From positions 1-64,000 of the forward strand of contig NZ_BAFW01000005.1 of assembly GCF_000308535.1 (NCBI RefSeq): 64,000 nt of DNA. The letters are read 5' to 3'. Position numbers and translations under genes: made by a program. The notes under the pieces are model-generated. The model worked only from the letters and a program-made list of their open reading frames with translations, was not told where the DNA came from and did not search any database. How positions within the stretch are numbered: the first letter of the stretch is position 1; each line of letters opens with the position of its first letter. This stretch comes from Nocardia cerradoensis NBRC 101014 (GTDB lineage: Bacteria > Actinomycetota > Actinomycetes > Mycobacteriales > Mycobacteriaceae). Positions 46,914-54,070 of the stretch are shown here, piece after piece.

Positions 46914-48695
46914 TCAGGCGGCGGTGACCTTGTCGTCGTCCCCGGCAACTGGTTCGTCTCGCACCACCAGCAGTCGTTCGCGGTGGTGTTCCTCGTGCAG
47001 GTCGCGGCGGCGGGCGTGGAGCAGCTGTTCGAGAGTGACGATGCCGCACAAGCGGTTCGGATCGTCGCGCGCGACCACGGGCGCGGCGGTCACGTGCGCC
47101 AGCGCGAGGGCGTTGGCCACCTCGCGCAGGGTGTTGTCCGGGTGGACCGAGGTCCGGATGTCCAGGGTGGCCGCACCGACCGTCGTGCCGGGGCTGTTCT
47201 GCAGGACCTGACGGGTGGTCACGCCGACCAGTGCGCCGCAACCGTCGACCACCGGATAGAGCCCGGCGTCGTGGGTCCGGGAGAGGATCGGGTCGATGAG
47301 GTCGTCGATTCCGAGCACCAGGGGATCGGCCGTCATCACCTCGTGGGTGAAGAACGTCTCCAGCGGGTCGGTGGCGTATTCGCGGGTGAGATGCAGTCGG
47401 CGGCGGGCGATCTTCTCCGTCAGCACCGAGCGCTTGAGCAGCAGGACCGACACCGCGTACGCCGAGACCGAGGCGACCGCGAGCGGCAGCACGTCGTTCC
47501 AGGCGTGGGTGAGTTCGCAGGTGAAGACGATGCCGGTCAGCGGTGAACGCATCACCCCGCCGACCACCGCGGCCAATCCGCACATCGCCCAGAATCCGGC
47601 GGTGACGTGGGGCAATAGTCCGCCCTCGGCGGCGCCCAACGCCGCGCCGATCATGAACACCGGCGCCAGCACGCCGCCGGAGGTGCCCGAGCCGAGCGAG
47701 AGCGACCAGATCAGGGTTTTCACCACGAGAATGCCGGCGATCAGCGACAGCGTGGCGTGCCCGGTGAGCAATTGGTCGATGACGTCGTAGCCGACTCCGA
47801 GCGCCCGCGGTTCGAACAGGCCGCCGATGCCGATGATCAGGCCGCCGATCGCCGGCCACCACATCCAGTGCACCGGAATCTTGGCGAAGGAATCCTCGGC
47901 GAAATACACCATCGCGGTCGCGGCGATGGCCAGCAGTCCGCCGGTCATGCCGGGGATCAACGCCAGGCCGTCGGACAGCGCGCCGGGCGTGCGCCCGTCG
48001 GTCGCCACCGCGAAGACCGGTTCGTTCCCGAGCATCGCCCAGCGGCAGATGGTTCCGGTGACCACGGCGGCCACCACCGGAATGAAACTGCGTGGCCGCC
48101 ATTCGAACAGCAGCAGTTCCACCGCGAGCAGGATCGCCGCCAGCGGGGCATTGAAGGTCGCGGCCATCCCCGCCGCCGAACCGGCGACCAGCAGTGTCTT
48201 GCGTTCGTCCGCGGACAGTTTCAGCAACTGCGCCAGAATCGAACCGACCGCGCCACCGGTCATGATGATCGGCCCCTCGGCGCCGAACGGCCCGCCCGAG
48301 CCGATGCTGATCGCCGCCGAGGCCGGCTTGAGCAGCGCCACCCTCGGCTGCACCCGGGACCCGCCGGTGAGGATGGCCTCGATCGCCTCCGGCATGCCGT
48401 GGCCGCGAATCTTCTCCGAGCCGTAGCGGGCCATCACCCCGATGATCAGCCCGCCCACGACCGGTGCGGTGAGCACCAGCCACCACGGGTGATGGGTGGC
48501 GCCCGGCGCGACCATCTCGGTGCTGAACCGTTGGTAGAACACGAGGTTGGTGATGAAGCCGATCAGTTTCAGCAGCGCGAACGCGGCCACCGCGGCCGCG
48601 CCGCCGACCGGAATCGCGAGACCGGCGATCAGCAGCAGGCGCGGGCTGACTTGGAAATCGCCCAAGTGCGTGGCGCGCGAATGCCCGGCGCTCAT
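46914..48695 (-). CDS. ClC-family chloride channel/transporter with CBS pair
   Basis: A 593-residue membrane protein. Selectivity-filter segments read GSGGP at 132-136 and GAEGP at 138-142 (gating glutamate Glu140 kept), with GTSGGVLAPVFMIG later in the fold. The first two are variants of the usual GSGIP and GREGP. A C-terminal cytosolic CBS pair spans about 455-575 (FFTHEVMTADPLVLGIDDLI, then VHPDNTLREVANALALAHVTAAPVV). The ATG overlaps the stop of the marR-like gene in ATGA, so the two are translated as a pair. Probably a Cl-/H+ or fluoride-type exchanger gated by nucleotide through CBS. Confidence 0.9.
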   Translation of the reverse strand: MSAGHSRATHLGDFQVSPRLLLIAGLAIPVGGAAAVAAFALLKLIGFITNLVFYQRFSTEMVAPGATHHPWWLVLTAPVVGGLIIGVMARYGSEKIRGHGMPEAIEAILTGGSRVQPRVALLKPASAAISIGSGGPFGAEGPIIMTGGAVGSILAQLLKLSADERKTLLVAGSAAGMAATFNAPLAAILLAVELLLFEWRPRSFIPVVAAVVTGTICRWAMLGNEPVFAVATDGRTPGALSDGLALIPGMTGGLLAIAATAMVYFAEDSFAKIPVHWMWWPAIGGLIIGIGGLFEPRALGVGYDVIDQLLTGHATLSLIAGILVVKTLIWSLSLGSGTSGGVLAPVFMIGAALGAAEGGLLPHVTAGFWAMCGLAAVVGGVMRSPLTGIVFTCELTHAWNDVLPLAVASVSAYAVSVLLLKRSVLTEKIARRRLHLTREYATDPLETFFTHEVMTADPLVLGIDDLIDPILSRTHDAGLYPVVDGCGALVGVTTRQVLQNSPGTTVGAATLDIRTSVHPDNTLREVANALALAHVTAAPVVARDDPNRLCGIVTLEQLLHARRRDLHEEHHRERLLVVRDEPVAGDDDKVTAA

Positions 48696-49204
48696 AACGA
48701 CCCCGGCCCAGTCGCGGTGACGAAGGGTGTGGTGGCGGCGGCCTGCACCAGATCCCGCGCCGCGACGATCGTGCGGGCGCGCGCCTCGGGAGCGAGCCCC
48801 TCCAGCAAGGATCCGAAGGCGACCTTCCGCCGCTGCAACACCTGATCGACCACGGCCTGCCCGGCCGCGGTGACCTCGATGGTGACGACGCTGCGGTTGT
48901 GCACATCGGTTCCCCGCGCCACGTACCCGCGAGCCTCGAGCTTGTCCGCCAGCCGCGTCACCGACGAGGCGTTGACACCGAGCGCGGCCGCCAGCCGCGA
49001 CGACGACACCCGGCCCAGGGCCTGCAGGATCAGTAGAAAGCGCATCTGCGGGAAGGTGACGCCCGGCGGTGCGGCGTGCGCGCTGTCCCAGGCGATGGAA
49101 ACCAGCATCCGCGTCAGCGCCTCGAGTGCCGCGATCTCGGCCGTGGTGCTCTGTTCGGGCGCGGCGTCGGCGGCCGGCGCTACGGTCCCCTCATCGCCTT
49201 GCAT
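48692..49204 (-). CDS. MarR-family regulator
   Basis: A 170-residue winged-helix regulator: TFPQMRFLLILQALGRVSSSRLAAALGVNASSVTRLADKLEARGYVARGTDVHNRSVVTIEVTAAG is the full MarR DNA-binding domain. It starts with ATG at 49204, behind a promoter holding a TTGCA-ATG-TGCAA dyad. The ClC gene overlaps its stop by ATGA. MarR-plus-transporter operons are usually derepressed by the transported or related ligand. Confidence 0.9.
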   Translation of the reverse strand: MQGDEGTVAPAADAAPEQSTTAEIAALEALTRMLVSIAWDSAHAAPPGVTFPQMRFLLILQALGRVSSSRLAAALGVNASSVTRLADKLEARGYVARGTDVHNRSVVTIEVTAAGQAVVDQVLQRRKVAFGSLLEGLAPEARARTIVAARDLVQAAATTPFVTATGPGSL

Positions 49205-49210
49205 TGGACA

Positions 49211-49239
49211 AGACTTGCAATGTGCAAATGATGCGTCAA
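49211..49239 (-). promoter_or_regulatory. Promoter and dyad of the marR-clc operon
   Basis: On the minus strand TTGACG (49239-49234) and AAGTCT (49216-49211) are 17 bases apart. Between them TTGCA (49215-49219) and TGCAA (49223-49227) form a perfect dyad with a 3-base centre, fitting MarR autorepression. Confidence 0.6.
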
Positions 49240-49310
49240 ATCAAACGCCCCGTTGTGTTTGGCATCACAACCGATCCGCGCCGATCGGCGTGCTCAGGCC
49301 GTATCGGCAG

Positions 49311-50786
49311 TCAGCGGAGATAGAGATCGTCCAAGCCGACCAAGGCGATATCGCTCGCCCGGGCCGCTTCGCGCTCGAGCGCCGGCATGAAACCCGCCGC
49401 GCTGTAACAGATCAGCCGAGTTTCGGAGGTGTCGTACCGATTGGAAAGTAGTTGCCGGATACGGCGAAGCCGGTCCAGATGCCCCGTGCCCACGACGTCG
49501 TTCCACTTCGCCTCGCCGATCGCGAGCAGCGATTCGGTGCCCTCGCGCCCTTCGCCGAACACGACCACGTCGACTTCATGTGTAGCCCGATCGGCGGGGT
49601 CGTTCACGACTCCGGAGCCGACCCTGCCGGGATAACCTCCGAAGGTCTCGGGCGGTGCGTAACCGGCAATCCAGTCGCGGCAGATCTGTTCGAAATGCGG
49701 GCCCAGCACATTGCTGTCGAATCTGCTACGCCGACGGCGCCACAACCTGTCGGTATCGCGGCCCCGCTCCCACTGTGCCCACTCGGGACGCAGGATGGTC
49801 TGATAGAAGGTGACCAATGGTTCGCTGATTCGGTAGAGGATTCGGTTGCCGCGGAACAGATCCGGCTCCCGGCGCAGGAGTCCGCAGTCTTCCAGAACGG
49901 CGAGCGGGTGAGCGATATCGCTGGCCTTACGGCCTACATACGATGCGATCCCACCGCTGGTCGAATTGCCATGTGCCACAGCCGAAAGCACCGAATGATA
50001 GAGGCCGGGATCGCGTAGTCCGGGCTCCTCGCTGAGCAGATACCGAGCCTCGCGGAACAGCGGGCTGGACGGATTCAACACTGTTCGCCGAACCCAGTCG
50101 TCGAAGTCTTCCGGCCCGGAGGGGGCATCGTCCTCGACGAATTCCCGGCGGTAGGCGGGGGTGCCGCCGACGATCGCGTGCACGCGCACCGCCAATCGCG
50201 GATCCTCGATTCCCCAGAACTCGGCCGCGAGCCGATAGTCGAGAGTGGGCACGACGAGTTCCAATCCGGCTCGCCCGCGCAGTGGTGCGTCGCCGGAAAG
50301 CAAGGAGCCCATGAATGACAACGCCGAGCCGCACAACAGCAATCGACCTCGCGAACGCAGGCGTTCGGGTCGGCGGGGCGCCAGCGCGGCTTGCACGATC
50401 GAGGGAAGCGCCGGAGCAGCCTTGGCGAGGTAGGGAAACTCGTCGATGACCACGGGCACCTCGCGGTCGACGGTCACCGCGAGTAGTCCATCCACCGCTT
50501 GACGCCAATCCTCGAAGGTCACCGGCAGATCGGAACCGGAATAGTCTGCGACCGCGCCGGAGAAGTAACGGAGCGACTCGGCCTCGGTCGCTTGATCCGC
50601 CGCGAAGTAGAAGCCGCCGGTGGCCTCGCACAACGCCTCGAGCAGGAAGGATTTGCCCTGTCGCCGACGCCCCGAGACCACCCCGAGAGTCGCGTGCGGT
50701 TGTCCACTCGTGACGAATCGGGTCAGCGCCTCCCATTCGCGCGTTCGGTCGAACATGTCCGAGGGCTTCGCGATTGCCATCCACAC
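49311..50786 (-). CDS. ATPase_2/DUF234-type AAA ATPase with a nuclease-like C-terminal domain
   Basis: A 491-residue protein of the archaeal-type ATPase family. Walker A GRRRQGKS at 39-46, Walker B PVVIDE ending near 116, a sensor block GRLLLCGSALSFMGSLL, then a helical DUF234-like middle. The C-terminal domain has EVDVVVFGEGREGTESLLAIGEAKW (Asp406, Glu425, Lys427), matching the D...ExK of PD-(D/E)XK nucleases. These proteins are common as accessory, possibly defence-related genes in bacteria and archaea. ATG start under an AT-rich tandem operator. It lies 105 bases from the DUF397 gene. Confidence 0.88.
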   Translation of the reverse strand: MWMAIAKPSDMFDRTREWEALTRFVTSGQPHATLGVVSGRRRQGKSFLLEALCEATGGFYFAADQATEAESLRYFSGAVADYSGSDLPVTFEDWRQAVDGLLAVTVDREVPVVIDEFPYLAKAAPALPSIVQAALAPRRPERLRSRGRLLLCGSALSFMGSLLSGDAPLRGRAGLELVVPTLDYRLAAEFWGIEDPRLAVRVHAIVGGTPAYRREFVEDDAPSGPEDFDDWVRRTVLNPSSPLFREARYLLSEEPGLRDPGLYHSVLSAVAHGNSTSGGIASYVGRKASDIAHPLAVLEDCGLLRREPDLFRGNRILYRISEPLVTFYQTILRPEWAQWERGRDTDRLWRRRRSRFDSNVLGPHFEQICRDWIAGYAPPETFGGYPGRVGSGVVNDPADRATHEVDVVVFGEGREGTESLLAIGEAKWNDVVGTGHLDRLRRIRQLLSNRYDTSETRLICYSAAGFMPALEREAARASDIALVGLDDLYLR

Positions 50787-50792
50787 CTCCGA

Positions 50793-50827
50793 GGTTTAAC
50801 TATGGTTAAACTAACTATAGTTAAACC
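50793..50827. promoter_or_regulatory. AT-rich tandem/palindromic operator before the ATPase gene
   Basis: GGTTTAACTAT (50793-50803) is mirrored by ATAGTTAAACC (50817-50827), 11 perfect pairs. Inside, TAACTATGGTTAAAC (50797-50811) is directly repeated as TAACTATAGTTAAAC (50812-50826) with one mismatch. Strikingly AT-rich in this high-GC sequence and just 7 bases upstream of the ATPase start, so it likely controls that gene. Confidence 0.8.
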
Positions 50828-50892
50828 TCCCGCGGCAAGCGGATCCGATCCCGAAGCGCGGCGCGCCGTCCGGTTCGCATGACGCGGTCGAT

Positions 50893-51099
50893 CTAGCCGT
50901 TGTCGAGGGTGCCGTTGCGGAGGTCGGTGGTGAAGGCGTCCCATTCGGCGGGGGTGAAGACGAGGGCGGGGCCGGTGGGGTTTTTGGAGTCGCGGACTCC
51001 GACGAGGCCGGTGGGGAGGAACGCGGTCTCCACGCAGTCCTTACCGCCAGAACTGCGGCTGGACTTGAACCACTTGGCCCCGATCAGATCGACGTTCAC
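50893..51099 (-). CDS. DUF397 protein
   Basis: A 68-residue DUF397 protein: WFKSSRSSGGKDCVETAFLPTGLVGVRDSKNP and FTPAEWDAFTTDLRNG are the family signature. GTG start at 51099 overlaps the stop of the upstream DUF5753 regulator (GTGA), the usual HTH-DUF397 pairing in actinomycetes (for example Scr1/Scp1 and WhiJ-like loci). The role is a partner, often proposed as effector or antagonist, of the paired regulator. Confidence 0.93.
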   Translation of the reverse strand: MNVDLIGAKWFKSSRSSGGKDCVETAFLPTGLVGVRDSKNPTGPALVFTPAEWDAFTTDLRNGTLDNG

Positions 51100-51986
51100 G
51101 CTCGGAACTCCCTTGCTGTGTGCCGCAGAAGACGCTTGCTCTCTGCAACGTCAAGCGCCGCTTGCTGGATGACGTTGTACGCCTGACGATACCGTCCCAC
51201 ATCGGCGTTTCGCTCGAGGTACATATCGCCCGCGTAGGACTCGATATAGACCACGGTTGGCGAGATATCGCGGCCCTTCGAGTCTTGACCGAAGTCGAGG
51301 ATCGTGAACGGCCCCGGCGGTGTTCCCAGCGGAAATCCAGCGGCGAACGGTAGGACTCGCACGGCGACGTTGGCGGGCGCGTCGGCGAGGTGACGTAGCT
51401 GCTCTGCCATGATGGCTGGCGTGCCGACCATCGTTCGCAGAACGGCTTCTTGAATTACCAAATCCACTCTGGCTGGATTGGTTTTCCGGGTGACGAGTAC
51501 TTGTCGTCGGCGCTTCAGCTCCGTGCGTCGCTCCAATTCGTCCCTTGCAATTTTCGGGAAATAGATCTGCTCCAGGAGACGGGCGTAGTTCGGGGTTTGA
51601 AGTAGGCCGGGCAGCATGTCCGGGCGAAAGATCGACAGTTGCCGCGCCGACGATTCCAGCCCCACGTACAGGTCGAAGTTCCCCGAAATAACGTCATCGA
51701 ATGCCTGCCACCAGCTTTTGCCGGTGCTCTGTTTCGCCAGGCCGACCAGGCCGGCAATGACCTCGGGATCGTCGATGTCGTAGATCCCGCACAGCGCCTC
51801 CACGTCGAGTACGCGGATGGCCGGCGATTTTCCGGCTTCGAGCCGAGACAGTTTGCTCGCCGACCATTGCATAAGCGGCGCAACGTCTTCCAGCCGCAGG
51901 CCCACGCCCAGGCGGGCCTCCTTGAGATACCTTCCCAATTGCCGCCGGGGCAGGGTGGTCGAGCTGTCCTCACCAATGTTCGTCAC
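51096..51986 (-). CDS. XRE-type regulator with DUF5753 domain (Scr1/WhiJ family)
   Basis: A 296-residue protein. N-terminal helix-turn-helix at about 15-70 (RRQLGRYLKEARLGVGLRLEDVAPLMQWSASKLSRLEAGKSP) and a C-terminal DUF5753 domain (LSIFRPDMLPGLLQTPNYARLLE, IQEAVLRTMVGTPAIMAEQLRHL, PFTILDFG). These multi-copy regulators of Streptomyces and Nocardia influence development and antibiotic production and pair with DUF397 proteins. Start GTG at 51986 is preferred because GAGGAA precedes it by five bases; GTG at 52025 is possible. A tandem of tiny ORFs lies divergently upstream. Confidence 0.92.
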   Translation of the reverse strand: MTNIGEDSSTTLPRRQLGRYLKEARLGVGLRLEDVAPLMQWSASKLSRLEAGKSPAIRVLDVEALCGIYDIDDPEVIAGLVGLAKQSTGKSWWQAFDDVISGNFDLYVGLESSARQLSIFRPDMLPGLLQTPNYARLLEQIYFPKIARDELERRTELKRRRQVLVTRKTNPARVDLVIQEAVLRTMVGTPAIMAEQLRHLADAPANVAVRVLPFAAGFPLGTPPGPFTILDFGQDSKGRDISPTVVYIESYAGDMYLERNADVGRYRQAYNVIQQAALDVAESKRLLRHTAREFRA

Positions 51987-52207
51987 GGATTCCTCGTTTG
52001 CATCGTGAGCGGTCGCCGTTTGCACGAGGAAAGAAATCGGCTACCCCCGTGCGAACCGCTCTGGGCCGTCGCAGAACCTTCGTTGCATATGCATGGCGCT
52101 ATTGTCCCGCCGGCTCAGTCGGTGGTCTTCTTGAGCCACCCCGATGGCCGGGAAACTCGAATCGTCAAGTCGCACAACCGTTGCCCCCGGATGCGACTAC
52201 AACCGTG

Positions 52208-52383
52208 ATGATACCGACGAGACATTACCGCGTAGCACCGACGCCGCAAGGTGGTGGCCGAAATTGGCCCCGGCCATCGGGAGTACCAGCAGCCGCGTGT
52301 CCGCTGGTGCCCCGACGATGTCCGGAGGTGTTCTCCCGTGCACGGTTTGCGACCGATCAGCCACAGCGCCCTGCCGACCATGA
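52208..52383 (+). CDS. Possible frameshifted small gene
   Basis: A frame opening MIPTRHYRVAPTPQGG (ATG at 52208) stops looking protein-like after about 17 codons. Then, one frame away, ARWWPKLAPAIGSTSSRVSAGAPTMSGGVLPCTVCDRSATAPCRP continues to TGA at 52381-52383, which overlaps the ATG of the next small ORF (ATGA). Together they would make one ~60-residue Cys-containing protein if a single base were gained or lost near 52250. A sequencing error, true pseudogene or two unrelated frames cannot be told apart here. Confidence 0.3.
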
Positions 52384-52523
52384 CCACCGCGCTCGCTCAC
52401 CGCATCATGCAGGACCATCTCGACTGCCCGATCACGGTGTGCGCCCGCAAATTACAGGCCAAACTGTGGCTCGTCGCGACGGGCGCCATGCACCCCGCCG
52501 ACCGCCCGCACTTCGGAATCTGA
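52380..52523 (+). CDS. Small Cys-containing protein, unknown
   Basis: A 47-residue ORF, MTTALAHRIMQDHLDCPITV..., with GC-rich third codon positions throughout, unlike random frames. Two cysteines (LDCPITVCARK). It is followed after six bases by another small gene, and its start overlaps the stop of a preceding frame, suggesting a coupled row of small genes beside the XRE-DUF397 pair. No family known to me. Confidence 0.55.
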   Translation: MTTALAHRIMQDHLDCPITVCARKLQAKLWLVATGAMHPADRPHFGI

Positions 52524-52529
52524 CCGGCC

Positions 52530-52811
52530 ATGACCAACCCGGTCTTCCACGGCCCGCTCGCCAACCCGATCTCTCCCGAGCGGATGCACCGCGAGATCCA
52601 CGCCGCCCGCCACGCGGCCTGCACCGAGCAAACCTGCGACATGCTCAGCAGTTGCCGCAACATCCTCACCACCCTCGGCCACGACCCCGACGCCGCGACC
52701 ACCGCCCACTGCGCCGCCTGCCGCACCGGGCCCACCATGAAAACGCCTCGCTCGCAGGACGTTCCGACCCCACCGTCCACACTCCCCACCGAGTGCCGCG
52801 AGCGAGCCTGA
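52530..52811 (+). CDS. Small Cys-rich protein, unknown
   Basis: A 93-residue protein with seven cysteines, mainly in the middle (HAACTEQTCDMLSSCRNIL and TAHCAACRTG), the last pair CxxC-like. Strong coding signature at third codon positions. It follows the preceding small ORF by six bases and ends in a charged tail. The spaced cysteines hint at a metal site. No function is assigned. Confidence 0.65.
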   Translation: MTNPVFHGPLANPISPERMHREIHAARHAACTEQTCDMLSSCRNILTTLGHDPDAATTAHCAACRTGPTMKTPRSQDVPTPPSTLPTECRERA

Positions 52812-52901
52812 GGTGTCTGCGGGGTCCCCTCCCGACCCCGCAGGCCACCGCAACGCGCTGCCACCGCAACGCGCGCCATTCGGTCCGACAAGGAACGACG
52901 T

Positions 52902-53186
52902 ATGACACCGTCTCTGCCGCAACGCATTCCACGAACACCATCGGCACCGGCGATCCAGGGCGATCCCAACTGGTACGCGGCAATCGCGCAAGCCCTACGG
53001 GCCACCCCCGCCACCAACTTCCCCTGCCTGAACGACCTGATATCCCGCCTCCCGTCAAAGTCCGTCGGAACGGCTATCGCCCAGCCCGGGCCCACCACCC
53101 CGCGTGGGCGCCCGAGTGTTCGAGCGGAGACTCGCGGCATCGAGCGATCGTCGGTCACTACCCGACCGGGTTCCGACCCGCGATAA
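52902..53186 (+). CDS. Small hypothetical protein
   Basis: A 94-residue ORF with AAGGAACG six bases before the ATG. The central part (IQGDPNWYAAIAQALRATPATNFPCLNDLISRLP) looks structured, while both ends are Pro/Arg/Ser-rich. Third-position GC is moderate. Fourth in the row of small ORFs upstream of Uma2. Confidence 0.42.
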   Translation: MTPSLPQRIPRTPSAPAIQGDPNWYAAIAQALRATPATNFPCLNDLISRLPSKSVGTAIAQPGPTTPRGRPSVRAETRGIERSSVTTRPGSDPR

Positions 53187-53305
53187 CCCGCCCGTGAACT
53201 TTTCGTGCAAACTCCGACAAAAGTGGCGGAAAAACCGCAAAAATGGGCAAGCTTTGCACGGATAGTGCAGGTGGCAGCTCCTGCGTCCTCGCAGCAGGTT
53301 CTACC

Positions 53306-53328
53306 GTTGCTGCAGCAACTCTTGCTGC
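53306..53328. promoter_or_regulatory. Overlapping palindromes upstream of the Uma2 gene
   Basis: GTTGCTG/CAGCAAC (53306-53319) is a perfect 14-bp palindrome. It overlaps GCAGCAA (53312-53318) with TTGCTGC (53322-53328). The surrounding 250 bases are AT-richer and hold several TGCAG/CTGCA words. Lies about 105 bases before the Uma2 start. Confidence 0.5.
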
Positions 53329-53434
53329 AAGCGCGTAGTAGCTTTCGGTATCCTGCAACTTGCCTTGCGGTATCGGCGATAGTTCGCCGAACCCGGCGTG
53401 AGCAGGCCCGGAGATGCCTGGGAGGAGCGGTGTC

Positions 53435-54001
53435 ATGACTGTCGAGACCGTCACACCGGCGTGGATGCACCAGCAGATCACGGCAGCGGAATACGAATCC
53501 TGGTCCGAGGAGCAGTGTGCGGGCATCGAGATCGTGGACGGGATGGTCGTTGTGAGTCCCAGCGCGTCCAAGCGGCACAACCGGCTGGCCCGCGTCCTGG
53601 CCAACGCACTGGATGCCGCGTCGGGCCCGGAGTGGAACGCCGATACCGACTTCGACGTCCGGTTGCAGGATGTCCCGCTCACCAACCGCCGTCCCGATGT
53701 CGTGGTGTATCGCGCGGACACGATCGACATCACACCTACCCGCCCCGAGCACGTCCTGCTGGTCGTGGAGGTCGTTTCGCCCGGGTCCGAGACGACCGAT
53801 CGGATCGTGAAGGTAGACCAATACGCCAAGGCGGGTATCGCCTTCTACTGGCGAGTCGAGCAGGCCGCGACCGGCGTCCCGCTGATCTACACCTACATCC
53901 TCGACCCGGCAACGAGGGCGTATCGGACCGGCGAGATGTACACGGGCATCATCAAAGCGACGGCACCTTTCACCGTCGACATCGATCTCAGCGATATCTG
54001 A
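53435..54001 (+). CDS. Uma2 family endonuclease-like protein
   Basis: A 188-residue DUF820/Uma2 protein of the PD-(D/E)XK fold. Catalytic-type residues are seen in NRRPDVVVY and LLVVEVVSPGSETTDRIVKVDQYAKAGIAFYW. Family members are multi-copy in actinobacteria and cyanobacteria and are often called restriction-like, with no proven target. ATG at 53435 with GGGAGGAG upstream. It ends just before a very strong terminator. Confidence 0.9.
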   Translation: MTVETVTPAWMHQQITAAEYESWSEEQCAGIEIVDGMVVVSPSASKRHNRLARVLANALDAASGPEWNADTDFDVRLQDVPLTNRRPDVVVYRADTIDITPTRPEHVLLVVEVVSPGSETTDRIVKVDQYAKAGIAFYWRVEQAATGVPLIYTYILDPATRAYRTGEMYTGIIKATAPFTVDIDLSDI

Positions 54002-54016
54002 CGACCTCACGACGAC

Positions 54017-54057
54017 ACCGGCCCCGGTTGTGATCGGTGATCACAACCGGGGCCGGT
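54017..54057. terminator. 19-bp bidirectional terminator
   Basis: ACCGGCCCCGGTTGTGATC (54017-54035) pairs perfectly with its complement at 54039-54057, with only 3 bases between. The strongest hairpin in the window, between convergent Uma2 and GMC genes. Confidence 0.88.
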
Positions 54058-54070
54058 CGAGCGAGGCGAA

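Noticed and set aside
46556..46948. N-terminal extension of the TDT transporter
   Set aside because: The extra ~130 codons are Arg/Thr/Ser-rich without hydrophobic segments; the family begins at the GTG at 46555.
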